A stretch of 54,324 bases of DNA, taken from Nannocystis pusilla. Its GTDB lineage: Bacteria > Myxococcota_A > Polyangia > Nannocystales > Nannocystaceae. This document shows, one piece after another, positions 16,776 to 28,023 of this stretch (position 1 is the stretch's first letter; the number at the start of each line of letters is the position of its first letter). The DNA is taken from NCBI RefSeq assembly GCF_020073745.1, contig NZ_JAIRAU010000060.1, positions 1 to 54,324 on the forward strand. Direction: 5' to 3'. The notes beneath the pieces are model-generated. The model did no database searches, was not told the origin of the DNA, and saw only the letters and a list, made by a program, of their open reading frames with translations. The translations under genes and the position numbers were made by a program.

Positions 16776-17378
16776 ATGGCAGCGGACCGTCTCATGCTCG
16801 CGCGGGCCCTCGAGTTCGCGCTCGTCGCCCACGGCGAACAGACCCGTAAGGGCACCACCGTCCCGTATGTCAGCCATCTGCTGCAGGTCAGCGGGCTCGT
16901 CCTCGAGTGGGGCGGCGACCTCGAGCAGGCGGCCGCGGCGCTGCTGCACGACGTCGTCGAGGACACCGCCGTGACCATCCAGGAGGTCGTCGACGCGTTC
17001 GGGGGCGGGGTGGGCGTGATCGTCGCCGAGTGCACCGACACCGGCGCCGACGAGGCGCCGGGTCGCAAGCGGCCGTGGCTCGAGCGCAAGCGGGCCTACG
17101 TCGAGCGGCTGCAGGCGATCGGCCCGCGCAGCGCGCTCGTGATCGCCTGCGACAAGCTGCACAACACGTCGACGCTGCTCGTCGACCTCGAGCTCCACGG
17201 GCTGGCGACGCTGGCCCGCTTCAACGCGCCGGCGCCGAAGCAGCTGTGGTACTTCCGCGCGGTCGCGGCGGCCCTGCGCGGGCGCGTGCCCGCCGGCCTG
17301 CACCGCGAGCTCGCGGCCCACGCGGAGAAGTTCGCGGCGCTGACCGGCGCCGTCGAGTGGCGCGAAGGCCAGGACTGA
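16776..17378 (+). CDS. small HD-domain protein, SpoT/Mesh1-like alarmone hydrolase candidate
   Basis: A 200-residue stand-alone HD phosphohydrolase. Metal ligands H34 (YVSHLLQV), H58-D59 (LLHDVVEDT) and D126 (CDKLHN) match the hydrolase half of RelA/SpoT proteins. E62-D63 is the ED pair needed for ppGpp 3'-pyrophosphate cleavage. No synthetase, TGS or ACT domain is present, so it would be a single-domain small alarmone hydrolase. Substrate choice (ppGpp, NADPH or another nucleotide) cannot be told from sequence. ATG at 16776 with AGGA at 16770-16773. It converges on the DUF4388 gene across a 34-bp gap that holds two palindromic units. Confidence 0.85.
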   Translation: MAADRLMLARALEFALVAHGEQTRKGTTVPYVSHLLQVSGLVLEWGGDLEQAAAALLHDVVEDTAVTIQEVVDAFGGGVGVIVAECTDTGADEAPGRKRPWLERKRAYVERLQAIGPRSALVIACDKLHNTSTLLVDLELHGLATLARFNAPAPKQLWYFRAVAAALRGRVPAGLHRELAAHAEKFAALTGAVEWREGQD

Positions 17379-17380
17379 AG

Positions 17381-17404
17381 GGACATGTCCCGGCGGACAG
17401 CAGC
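17381..17404. repeat. palindromic-unit pair, convergent gap
   Basis: GGACATGTCC (17381-17390) and a second core at 17399 are exactly 14 bp apart. They occupy most of the 34-bp gap between the convergent HD and DUF4388 genes. Confidence 0.7.
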
Positions 17405-17412
17405 GCCGGCCG

Positions 17413-18219
17413 TCAGCGCTGGAACGCCAGGGCCGGCACGCCGCCGAGCTCGAGCTGGAGGTGGCCGAGCAGGCGCAGGGTGTAGAGCAGGGCGAGCAGC
17501 TCGTGCTCGTCGACGTCGAAGTCGTCGAGCAGCTCGGCGAGGCTGCGCGAGCCGTCGAGCCGCGCCAGCCAGGCCGACTCGCTCGGCTCGAGCATGAGCG
17601 AGGCGGTCAGCTCGGCGCGGCCGTCGTCGCTGCGGTGCTCGTGGTCGAGGCGGGGCAGCTGGTGGTGGTCGCCGATCGCGTCCCACAGGCGGCGCAGCGG
17701 GATCCGGTGCCGCGCCGCGCTCATCAGGATGGCGGCCGTCGAGCGGTCGAGGGTGATCCGGTCGGCCGAGGGCCCGGGCTCGAACGACCAGGAGCCCTCG
17801 GTCCACGAGAACATCGACTCGATCATGCGCAGGATCTGCTCGCCGAGCGCCTCGTTGAGCTCGCGCTCGCGGATCAGGCCGTTCTCGAGCAGGACCTCGC
17901 CGATCCGCTTGCCGGTCGAGCGCGCCAGGAGGTCCTGGGCCTGGTCGTACTGCGCCCGCGTCAACAGGCCGCGCGCCAGGAGCCGGTCGGTGAGGCGGTC
18001 GCCGGCCTCGTTGCTGCGGGCGAACACCGGCACGCCGCCGGACAGCCACAGGGTCTTCTCGAGCGCGCCCTTGCGCAGCCGCAGGCACCCGCTGCGGGCG
18101 TCGCAGTGGAACTGCCACAGCAGCTCGGCCAGCGGGAAGTCGCGCAGCCGGCCCGATTCGGCGCCGAAGGAGGGGGGAGGTGGTGCAGACTCTGCGCGGC
18201 TCGGATCGTGCGTATCCAT
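17413..18219 (-). CDS. DUF4388-domain protein
   Basis: A 268-residue cytosolic protein. An N-terminal DUF4388 (PATAN-type) domain at about 24-65 reads FPLAELLWQFHCDARSGCLRLRKG. A helical region at about 80-140 (GKRIGEVLLENGLI, repeated once as LTDRLLARGLL) resembles the MshEN/PilB N-terminal c-di-GMP-binding repeat. A C-terminal winged-helix-like part follows. Such proteins are numerous in myxobacteria and are thought to act as adaptors in gliding, development or two-component signalling; a precise role is unknown. The ATG at 18219 is used since the upstream in-frame sequence is Arg/Pro-rich. It is related in its middle to the receiver-DUF4388 gene at 20.8-22.1 kb. Confidence 0.75.
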   Translation of the reverse strand: MDTHDPSRAESAPPPPSFGAESGRLRDFPLAELLWQFHCDARSGCLRLRKGALEKTLWLSGGVPVFARSNEAGDRLTDRLLARGLLTRAQYDQAQDLLARSTGKRIGEVLLENGLIRERELNEALGEQILRMIESMFSWTEGSWSFEPGPSADRITLDRSTAAILMSAARHRIPLRRLWDAIGDHHQLPRLDHEHRSDDGRAELTASLMLEPSESAWLARLDGSRSLAELLDDFDVDEHELLALLYTLRLLGHLQLELGGVPALAFQR

Positions 18220-18416
18220 TCTCGGCTTCGTCCGTCTGCGCCAGAGGCGCGTACTCCCGCAGGATAGACCACAACTCGAGGATGCGTGGCGGCGCGGCCG
18301 ACGAGCTTCCCCGGGCGGGCCTGTCGGAGGCCGTGTGCGGGCACGCACGTGAGGCAGTGCGGGGTCCGCGAAGCCGGTGTCCGCGAGCGGCGACGGGCGT
18401 AGCTGTCTGGCTCGAA

Positions 18417-18454
18417 GGACAGGTTCCATGCGCTATGTCCCAAGAGACAACCGG
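18417..18454. repeat. palindromic-unit array, 3 units
   Basis: Cores at 18421 (AGGT), 18435 (ATGT) and 18449 are spaced 14 bp. A further CTGT at 18403 is 4 bp out of register. This is the only array found between divergent genes. Confidence 0.6.
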
Positions 18455-18513
18455 GGCGCCGCCGCGCGCCGGCCGTCCGCGACCGCGCCGCGGCCTCGGC
18501 GGGCGCAGGCGGC

Positions 18514-18543
18514 TTGCTGGCCCGCGCGCCGGCGGGTTACAAA
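18514..18543 (+). promoter_or_regulatory. putative promoter of the beta-helix lipoprotein gene
   Basis: TTGCTG (18514-18519) and TACAAA (18538-18543) are 18 bp apart, ending 8 nt before the ATG. It has the same short-leader layout as several other genes here, but the hexamer match is weak. Confidence 0.3.
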
Positions 18544-18551
18544 CCGCGGTC

Positions 18552-20294
18552 ATGAAGCTCCTGAGGCTCGCCGCGCTCGCACTGTCCGTCACCGCTTGCA
18601 CCAAGCCCGAAGCGGCGACCCCCGGTCAGGACAGCAAGCCGGAGACCGCGCCTGCGGACGGCAGTGGACCGCAGAGCGCGGCCGGCGGTCCGACGGCAGG
18701 GGCCCAGCGCGTGACCGAGTGCCCGCGCACCCTCGGCGGGTCCGAGTCGCAGATCGATCGGGTGATCTCGAAGGACTGCGGGCCGGTGACGGTGGTCGAG
18801 GACTACCGCGTCGACAACGGCTCGCTGACGCTCGAGGCCGGCGCGACGCTGCAGTTCAAGGACGGCGCGGCGCTGATCGTCGGCGGGTCCGACAGCGCCA
18901 AGCTGATCGTCACCGGCACGCCGCAGGAGCCGGTCACGCTGACCTCGGCCAGCGACAAGGCCGCGGGGGCGTGGCGCGGGGTGGAGCTGTGGGACAAGGC
19001 GGCGCGCTCGCAGATCATCGGCGCGGTGATCGAGTTCGCCGGCACCGAGGAGCGCGCGCTGCTGGTCGCGGCCGCCGAGGTCGCGCTCGCCGACACGACC
19101 ATCCGCGAGGCCAAGGGCCCGGCGATCCGGATCGAGGGCGCGGGCAGCCTGGCGTCGTTCGCCGGCAACACGCTGCGCAAGCTCGGCAGCAAGGCCGCGA
19201 TCGTGGCCCCGGCGACGGCGCTGGTCGGGATCGCCGGCGGCAACCGCTACGACGGCGGGGCGGTGATCCACGTCGAGGGCGGCTACCTGGGCAAGCCGGC
19301 GACCTGGCCCAACCCGGGCGTGCCGCTGCGGATCAACGACACGATCCGGATCGACGCCGAGGGCCCCGAGCGGGCCGTGCTGAGCCTGTCCCCGGGGACA
19401 GAATTGCAGTTCGGGCCCGAGGGCCGGCTGTCGATCGGCGGCAGCACCGAGGGCGGCCTGCAGGCCCGCGGCACCGGCGAGGCGCCGATCACGTTCACGG
19501 CCGGCGACCGCCGCGAGGCCGGGGGCTGGAGCGGGCTGCAGGTGTGGGCTCGCGGCGACGTCACGCTCGAGCACGCGGCCTTCGAGTTCGCCGGCGGCGG
19601 CGACGAGAGCAGCGCGGCGCTGGTGGTCGAGGACGGGGCGCTGTCGCTGCGCGAGGTGACGTTCCGCAGCAACCGCGCCGGCGTGGCGGTGCGCGGTCAG
19701 GCGACGCTGCGGGCGTTCGCCGACAACCGCTTCGCCGCGACGCCGCGGGCGATCGATTTGCCGGCCAACCTGGTCGGCGCGCTCGGGGAGGGCAACGCGT
19801 TCGACAGCGACGCGCGGATCGTCGTCGCCCCCGGAGAGGTGACCGCCAAGACGACGTGGGCGGCCCACGGCGCGCCGCTCGAGCTGGTCGGGGCGGTCCA
19901 GGTCGGCGCCGAGCTGACCCTCGAGGCAGGTCTGCGCGTGCTCGCCGGACCGGAGGCGGTGCTCGAGGTCGGCGGCGACACGCCGGCCGCGCTGCTGGCC
20001 CGCGGGACCGCCGACGCGCCGATCGAATTGCGGGCGACCGCCGGGGTCTGGCGGGGCATCAAGCTCTACGGCAAGACCACCGCGAGCGCGCTGCAGCACG
20101 TGCTGCTGACCCAGACCGGCGCCGAGCCGGCCGTGTGGGTCGACGCGCCGGTCGAGCTCCGCCTCGACAATGTCACCTGCTCGCAGTGCAAGGCCGCCGT
20201 GGTCGGCTGGCAGTGCGGCGCCAGCGTGTCGCAGTCGGCGGTGCTGGCGACCGACGGCACGCCGGCGATCGACGCCCCGCCGCAGGGCTGCTAG
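18552..20294 (+). CDS. right-handed beta-helix lipoprotein
   Basis: A 580-residue lipoprotein. The signal peptide ends in V-T-A-C with the lipidated cysteine near residue 17. A Pro/Gly/Ala linker is followed by about 500 residues of short repeated strands typical of a parallel beta-helix. Three or four larger repeats each pass through G-T-P-Q-E-P/G-T-G-E-A-P/G-T-A-D-A-P (x-P-I/V-x-L/F-T), then W-R-G/W-S-G. This G-T-x-x-x-P-I-x-F-T ... W-x-G-I pattern is common in bacterial surface beta-helix proteins. The last ~40 residues carry four Cys. It is probably on the cell surface or in the periplasm; function unknown. A palindromic pair (19386/19400) encodes a surface loop L-S-P-G-T-E. Confidence 0.8.
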   Translation: MKLLRLAALALSVTACTKPEAATPGQDSKPETAPADGSGPQSAAGGPTAGAQRVTECPRTLGGSESQIDRVISKDCGPVTVVEDYRVDNGSLTLEAGATLQFKDGAALIVGGSDSAKLIVTGTPQEPVTLTSASDKAAGAWRGVELWDKAARSQIIGAVIEFAGTEERALLVAAAEVALADTTIREAKGPAIRIEGAGSLASFAGNTLRKLGSKAAIVAPATALVGIAGGNRYDGGAVIHVEGGYLGKPATWPNPGVPLRINDTIRIDAEGPERAVLSLSPGTELQFGPEGRLSIGGSTEGGLQARGTGEAPITFTAGDRREAGGWSGLQVWARGDVTLEHAAFEFAGGGDESSAALVVEDGALSLREVTFRSNRAGVAVRGQATLRAFADNRFAATPRAIDLPANLVGALGEGNAFDSDARIVVAPGEVTAKTTWAAHGAPLELVGAVQVGAELTLEAGLRVLAGPEAVLEVGGDTPAALLARGTADAPIELRATAGVWRGIKLYGKTTASALQHVLLTQTGAEPAVWVDAPVELRLDNVTCSQCKAAVVGWQCGASVSQSAVLATDGTPAIDAPPQGC

Positions 20295-20302
20295 CAAGCG
20301 CC

Positions 20303-20382
20303 TGAGATGTCCTGCGGGACATGCCCATCAGAACATGCTCTCATGGGCATGTGCTTGCGGACATGTCCCTATGGTCACGGCC
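20303..20382. repeat. 14-bp palindromic-unit array, 6 units, convergent gap
   Basis: Cores at 20307 (ATGT), 20321 (ATGC), 20335 (ATGC), 20349 (ATGT), 20363 (ATGT) and a weak 20377 (ACGG) give five exact 14-bp steps. It fills the gap between the convergent beta-helix lipoprotein and receiver genes. Confidence 0.85.
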
Positions 20383-20400
20383 TGGCCGCGGACGACGGCA

Positions 20401-20823
20401 TCACAGGATGCCGAGCTTCTCGGGCTGGACCTCGCGCAGGACGTCGCGGATCCGGCTCTGCAGCAGGTCGTCCTCGTACGGCTTCATCACGTAGCCGTGG
20501 GCGCCGTTGCGCAGGCCCCAGTAGCGGTCGCTCTCGCGGGCCATGGTGGTGATGAACACGAACGGCGGGACCTTGCCGGGCGGCAGGGTGGCGCGCAGGC
20601 GGCGGAGGATCGACAGGCCGGACAGGCCCTCGAGCAGCACCTCGCTCAGCACCAGCGCCGGCTTGCGCTGCTCGATCAGCGCCAGGGCGACCTGGCCGTC
20701 GCTGGCGGCGTGGACCTCGAGCGCGAGGCCCAGCTCCTCGGCAGGCACGCGCAGCAGCTCCTGCACGCGGGCCCGCTCGCGCGGGTCGGGGTCGGCGACG
20801 ACGACGTGGCGCGGCTCGCTCAT
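20401..20823 (-). CDS. single-domain receiver protein with Glu at the phospho-site
   Basis: A 140-residue receiver-like protein. Acidic residues D11 and D13, T92-T93 and K114 (MKPYEDD) keep the general CheY pattern. The phospho-acceptor position in the strand-3 motif (normally L-L-D-V) reads L-S-E61-V, so it cannot be phosphorylated in the usual way and may mimic the phosphorylated state. It lies 7 nt after the receiver-DUF4388 gene and is almost surely co-transcribed with it, which suggests an adaptor role. Confidence 0.82.
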   Translation of the reverse strand: MSEPRHVVVADPDPRERARVQELLRVPAEELGLALEVHAASDGQVALALIEQRKPALVLSEVLLEGLSGLSILRRLRATLPPGKVPPFVFITTMARESDRYWGLRNGAHGYVMKPYEDDLLQSRIRDVLREVQPEKLGIL

Positions 20824-20830
20824 GCTCGCC

Positions 20831-22147
20831 TCACACCGTCACCGGCATGACCCGCTTGCGCACCAGGTTGGCCTTGGCGTGGCGGTAGAGCACGCGAGCG
20901 ACGGCGAAGGTGCCGGTGCGGGTCTTGCGCGCGATCTCTTTGACGCTGTTCCTGCCGTTCACGAGCTCGAGCACGGCCAGCTCGTCGCGCGGCAGCGCCT
21001 CGCGGCTCAACTTGGCCACCTGCTCGTCGATGCGGAGGTACACGTCGTCGACGTCGGGGATGTGCGGGCCCATGAGCGCCTGCTCGTCGAGCAGGCGCAG
21101 GCCGTCGAGCAGGGCGTCGGCGATCGTCAGCTCGGCGCGGCCCTGGGCGGCCGCGGCGGTGGCCATCGGGTCGAGCTCGACCGTCGGCGTGAACGTGAAG
21201 GTGCCCTGCTTCCACGCCAGCAGGTGAGAGATCAGCGCGCGCGCCTGGTCGACCAGGATCTGCGCCAGCTCGGCCGGGCTGAGGAAGCCGCCCTCGACCA
21301 GGCGCGAGCCGAGCGGCCGCTGCTCCGGGTCCTTGCCGACGATGAACGCCTCGAGCTGCTCGTCGCGCATGAAACCGCCCTCGACGACGAAGCGACCGAG
21401 CTTGAGGTCCTCCTCGGTGCCCTTGACCTCGGCCAGGCGGATCCGGCCGGCGTCGAGGTGCAGCTTGCCCCACGACGAGCCTTGCTCGACCTTCAGCACC
21501 CCGCGCACGCCGGAGTTGCCGAGCATCTCGAGCACGGCCTCGAGGCGCACGCCGCCGAGCGAGCCGCGGATCGCCGGTTTGTCGGCCTGGATCGCGAATT
21601 CTTCGTCGTGCCGCAGCGCGCGGACGAAGTGATCGACGTCGGCGTCACTGAACTCCTGGCCAGGAAAATGGTCGCCCAGGAGGTGCTTGAGCCGGGTCAC
21701 GGCCGGATCGAGGGGCGACTGCGCCGGCGCCTTGGACGCCGCCGGCACGTGGCCCTCGAGCGCCTCCTCGACGATCTTGATCAGCGCCGGGGTGCTGAAC
21801 GGGCGCCGCAGGGCCGGCAGGTCCTCGGCGCCGGGGATCGGGTTGGGGTTCGAGCGGCTGACGAGCAGGATCCCCGGGAGCTGCGCACCGCCCGGGATCT
21901 GGACCAGCGCCCGCAACACGCCGGCCGAGGCGGCGGGGTCGGCGGCGGCGTCGAGCAGGAGGGCCATGATCGCCCGATCCCCCGCCGGGCCGTGCCGCTT
22001 GCACAGCTCGACCGCGTCCTGCTGCGTGTGCGCGTTGAACACCTGGTAGCCGGCCAGCCGCAGGCCCGCCGTCGCCAGCTTGGCCGTGGTCGTATTCGGG
22101 TCGTAGTACAGAATCCCGGGCTGGGACGGGCCGGACGGGGCTGGCAT
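20831..22147 (-). CDS. receiver-like plus DUF4388 protein
   Basis: A 438-residue cytosolic protein. An N-terminal receiver-like domain spans about 8-130; it has YYDPN at strand 1 and ALLLDAAAD at strand 3, so a candidate Asp exists. A DUF4388 domain at about 185-300 includes RGSLGGVRLEAVLEMLGNSGVRGVLKV. A helical region with two LGxxLVExGF-type repeats resembles the MshEN fold, and the C-terminal ~90 residues look like a winged helix. Likely a signalling adaptor. The ATG at 22147 is divergent from the double-kinase gene, with a 56-bp intergenic region containing a perfect dyad. The downstream receiver gene follows by 7 nt. Confidence 0.78.
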   Translation of the reverse strand: MPAPSGPSQPGILYYDPNTTTAKLATAGLRLAGYQVFNAHTQQDAVELCKRHGPAGDRAIMALLLDAAADPAASAGVLRALVQIPGGAQLPGILLVSRSNPNPIPGAEDLPALRRPFSTPALIKIVEEALEGHVPAASKAPAQSPLDPAVTRLKHLLGDHFPGQEFSDADVDHFVRALRHDEEFAIQADKPAIRGSLGGVRLEAVLEMLGNSGVRGVLKVEQGSSWGKLHLDAGRIRLAEVKGTEEDLKLGRFVVEGGFMRDEQLEAFIVGKDPEQRPLGSRLVEGGFLSPAELAQILVDQARALISHLLAWKQGTFTFTPTVELDPMATAAAAQGRAELTIADALLDGLRLLDEQALMGPHIPDVDDVYLRIDEQVAKLSREALPRDELAVLELVNGRNSVKEIARKTRTGTFAVARVLYRHAKANLVRKRVMPVTV

Positions 22148-22163
22148 GACTGCGGCAAAGGAT

Positions 22164-22181
22164 ACTCGGAAAGTTCCGAGT
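22164..22181. promoter_or_regulatory. perfect dyad between divergent start codons
   Basis: ACTCGGAA-AG-TTCCGAGT is an 8-bp perfect inverted repeat around a 2-bp centre. It sits 17 nt from the ATG of the receiver-DUF4388 gene and 23 nt from that of the double kinase. An AGGATA at 22159-22164 (minus-strand -10-like TATCCT) abuts it. It is a good operator candidate controlling both genes. Confidence 0.55.
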
Positions 22182-22203
22182 CGTGGTAGCGTTTGGCACA
22201 CAC

Positions 22204-25050
<2,847 letters not shown>

Positions 25051-25232
25051 TGCGCAAGTTCGGGCCCGCGTGATCGCGCCGGGATCAAGGCGCGAACGCG
25101 CGCCCGCCAAAGCCCCGGAGAAGTGGACGCGCGGGGAGGTGTGGGGCCATAATTGGCGCGTCCCTTGTCAGAATGGGCCAGGTGGTGTCACCTTAGCCCG
25201 CCGTCCCCGGCCCTTTGGGTCCCCCCGCGCTC

Positions 25233-26150
25233 ATGTACGCCTCGATCCTGGTCGCCCTCTCGCTCGTCCTCTCGCCTGCGCCTGGGGTCTGCCGTAGCGC
25301 GTCGCCGCAGCCGGCGGAGCCCGGACGCGTCCTTTTGCCCCCGAGTCCGCGCGGCGTGCCCAAGCCGCCTCCGACCAAGCGGGAGCGCCTGGCCGCCTCG
25401 GCCTCGGTCGCCATCGACACCAGCGCGGCCGGTGAAGAGGGCCAGCTGATGAACCCGCGAATCTCGGCGCGGCTGGTCGACGCGATGAAGGCGTTCAACA
25501 TCACCGAGGGCAAGGACCCTGGTCTGCCGCAGGTGGCGATCAAGGTCAGCGAGCTGGGCGCCGACGCGATCGGTTGGCACTACACCATCGATGTCCGCCA
25601 CGGCAGCGACCAGCCCATCTCGGGCGGCAGCCTGCGCGGCGACTGCGTCGACTGCATCGAGAAGGAGCTGGTCGAGAAGGTCGGCACCGACGCTCGCCTC
25701 GCGCTGCAGCAGCTGCGCGTCTACATCGACGAGTACAACGCCAAGGTCGACGCCGACAACAAGCAGGCCGAGGCGGCGGCCGAGCCGGCGCCCGCGGCCG
25801 GGGGCGCGGCCGAGGCGGCGCCGGTGGGCGCAGCCCCCGGCAGCGAGGCGCCGCCGATGCACCCGCTGTGCAAGGCCGGCATCGGCCTCATGGCTGGTGG
25901 CGTCATCGGTTTGGGCGTGGGCATCGGCCTCGCGGTGCTGCCCGATCGACAGATCGATCCGGACATCGGCTACGAGCTTCGCAGCACCAAGCTTCCTGGA
26001 TACGTGACGCTCGGAATCGGTGGCGCGGCCGCGCTCGCGGGCGTGGCGTTGTTCATCGTCGGCCACCGCAAGTCCCGCGCGCCGCAGACCGCGCTCGTGC
26101 CCAGCTTCGGCGCCGGCATGCTCGGGCTGCAGTGGTCCGGCCGCTTCTGA
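25233..26150 (+). CDS. secreted hypothetical protein with C-terminal membrane helices
   Basis: A 305-residue protein with no family that I recognise. A signal peptide (about 1-20) is followed by a Pro/Arg-rich stretch, a soluble domain (about 60-180) with a CVDC pair, an Ala/Pro-rich linker, then two hydrophobic helices near residues 215-235 and 257-277. It ends SGRF. The ATG at 25233 is used; an in-frame TTG at 25215 is possible. The 182-bp gap after the kinase gene holds an AT-rich CATAATT (25147-25153) and a weak palindromic pair with 15-bp spacing near 25165/25180. Confidence 0.65.
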   Translation: MYASILVALSLVLSPAPGVCRSASPQPAEPGRVLLPPSPRGVPKPPPTKRERLAASASVAIDTSAAGEEGQLMNPRISARLVDAMKAFNITEGKDPGLPQVAIKVSELGADAIGWHYTIDVRHGSDQPISGGSLRGDCVDCIEKELVEKVGTDARLALQQLRVYIDEYNAKVDADNKQAEAAAEPAPAAGGAAEAAPVGAAPGSEAPPMHPLCKAGIGLMAGGVIGLGVGIGLAVLPDRQIDPDIGYELRSTKLPGYVTLGIGGAAALAGVALFIVGHRKSRAPQTALVPSFGAGMLGLQWSGRF

Positions 26151-26182
26151 TACCCTGACGGGTCGAGGCTCGAGGTTTGCTT

Positions 26183-27859
26183 ATGTCGCAGCTTGATGTG
26201 CGTGGTCTTGGGGTGCGAACGCTTTCCGTGGTGCTCGGAGCAGGCGCGCTGATCGGGTTCGGCGGCGGCTGCTTCATCACCAACACGTCGCACTGCGGCT
26301 TCCATCAGGACGGGTCCAACAACCCCTGTCCCGCCGACATGGTCTGCAACGTGTGCGCCGCCGACAACAACGGCTGCGTGCCCAAGGCCGATGCGGACGC
26401 GATCCCGATGCAGTGCCGCGACAACGGCGTGACGACGACGGAGACCCAGACGCAGGGCACGGAGCCGACCGCCGGTCCGACCTCGCTGCCGACCGAGCCG
26501 ACGACGACGACCGAGACCACGACGACCACCACCGCCGGTCCGACCACCGAGCCGGTCGACACCACGACGGAAACCAGCACGACCGAGGCGCCCCCGACCA
26601 CGATGATGGCCACCTGCGACGCCGACGTCCTGGACGATCCGGCGTGCGGCGAGCAGTACTGCGTCGCCGAGAATCAGTGCGGCTGGTGCACCTCGCTCCC
26701 GGCCGACAAGACCTGCGCCGACGTCGACGAGGCCACGCCCGCGTGCGACCAGCAGTCGGGCAAGTGCGTCCAGTGCACGAAGGACGCGCCGCAGGCCTGC
26801 AGCGGCAGCACGCCCGTGTGCGACGACGAGACCAACACCTGCGTCCCCTGCACCGAGCACTCGCAGTGCCCGAACTCCGCCTGCGACATCCAGGAGGGCG
26901 AGTGCTTCCCGGAGGAGCCGGAGTTCATCTTCTACGTCCAGGGCAGCCTCAGCGACTGCCAGAACAAGGACGGCAAGTCGGCGCAGACCGCCTTCTGCGC
27001 GCTCGCCGATGTCCAGCTAAATGAAACGAAGACGACCATCCGTCTGCTGCCGGGCGCCACCTCGCCGCTGTCGCTGACGGTGCCGGACGGCAAGGCCGTG
27101 GCGCTCGTGCGCGAGGGGATGCAACCCCCCGAGATCAACGGGGAGGCCATCGGCGGGCCGACCCTCGTGGTCTCGCCCGGCGCCCGTCTCTACGTCTCCG
27201 GCATCAAGCTCCGCTTCTCGACGCCGACCGGGTACATGGTCAGGTGCGCCGCCGGGTCGTTCTACGCCCACGACACCACCTGGGAGGGCAACGGAATGCA
27301 CGGCTCGAAGGCGCTCGAAGCCTCCTCGTGCAAGACGTTCATCCACCGCTCGCGCATCGTTCGTTGCGGCGCCGGCATCCAGGCCTCCTCCGGGGAACTG
27401 CTGGTCGAGAACAGCTTCATCATGCAGAACGGCGTCGGGGGGTTCAGCGCATTCAACTTGCTGAACGACGTGAAGGCCCGGATCACCTACTCCACCATCG
27501 GCCTCAACAAGGTGATCAACGGCGTCTCGACGTTCGCCTGCATGGGTTCCGGCCAGAACATCGTGGTGCGGAACTCCGCCGTCGTCGGGCTCGCCCCGCT
27601 CACGAGTTGCAAGGAAGAGATGGGGCAGACCCTCGTCTTCGAGAACGGCACGAAGGAAGAGGTCCCTGACCTAGCGACGGCCAACAACTTGATGTCGCAG
27701 TGGTTCAACCCCCCGCAGCTCGACGTCTACACGCCGAAGAACGACGGGCCGCTCGAGGGGATGGCGATGTGGGAGCAGGGCGACCCGAAGTTCGACTTCT
27801 TCCTGGCGGCGATCCCGACCGACGAGCCCAGCTTCGCCGGCGCTCGCCAGCCCCCCTGA
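26183..27859 (+). CDS. Cys/Thr-rich beta-helix lipoprotein, paralogue A
   Basis: A 558-residue first member of five tandem paralogues. A signal peptide is followed by a Gly-Cys lipidation candidate (FGGGC), and two Cys pairs (C-N-V-C). A ~70-residue Thr/Glu/Pro low-complexity stalk precedes a Cys-rich module with C-x2-C-x4-H-x2-C. A beta-helix body begins at about residue 250 with an enlarged PFC-like start (AFCALADVQ). The C-terminus keeps W-x2-GDP-x2-DF but lacks the GDPR and GAD elements of the others, making it the most divergent copy. A surface protein of unknown function. ATG 26183 has GAGG upstream; TTG at 26177 is an alternative. Confidence 0.8.
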   Translation: MSQLDVRGLGVRTLSVVLGAGALIGFGGGCFITNTSHCGFHQDGSNNPCPADMVCNVCAADNNGCVPKADADAIPMQCRDNGVTTTETQTQGTEPTAGPTSLPTEPTTTTETTTTTTAGPTTEPVDTTTETSTTEAPPTTMMATCDADVLDDPACGEQYCVAENQCGWCTSLPADKTCADVDEATPACDQQSGKCVQCTKDAPQACSGSTPVCDDETNTCVPCTEHSQCPNSACDIQEGECFPEEPEFIFYVQGSLSDCQNKDGKSAQTAFCALADVQLNETKTTIRLLPGATSPLSLTVPDGKAVALVREGMQPPEINGEAIGGPTLVVSPGARLYVSGIKLRFSTPTGYMVRCAAGSFYAHDTTWEGNGMHGSKALEASSCKTFIHRSRIVRCGAGIQASSGELLVENSFIMQNGVGGFSAFNLLNDVKARITYSTIGLNKVINGVSTFACMGSGQNIVVRNSAVVGLAPLTSCKEEMGQTLVFENGTKEEVPDLATANNLMSQWFNPPQLDVYTPKNDGPLEGMAMWEQGDPKFDFFLAAIPTDEPSFAGARQPP

Positions 27860-27984
27860 TCGCAGGGCACTCCTGCTCCGTCCGCTCCGTTCGGCCGCCC
27901 AGCCGAGGGGGTGGCGTGCGTCTGGACTTTCGTTCAGTGATTCGCGGGCAGCGTGGCTTGTGACGCGCCCGTGGCTCGCCGCGG

Positions 27985-28013
27985 TTGTCGGTCGTGGAGG
28001 GGTGAGCGATAAT
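27985..28013 (+). promoter_or_regulatory. putative promoter of paralogue B
   Basis: TTGTCG (27985-27990), 17 bp, GATAAT (28008-28013). The -10 hexamer matches 5 of 6 consensus bases and ends 10 nt before the ATG at 28024, so the transcript would start within about 3 nt of the start codon. Confidence 0.5.
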
Positions 28014-28023
28014 CGAACTTGCC

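Larger units (their letters stand above)
18220..18551. other. 332-bp divergent intergenic region
   Basis: It separates the divergent DUF4388 and beta-helix lipoprotein genes. It contains one three-unit palindromic array and a promoter-like pair near its right edge; no small gene was recognised. Confidence 0.5.

Noticed and set aside
18180..18551. N-terminal extension of the beta-helix lipoprotein from 18180
   Set aside because: The upstream 124 codons are Arg/Ala-rich and cover the DUF4388 promoter region; the ATG at 18552 begins a perfect lipoprotein signal.
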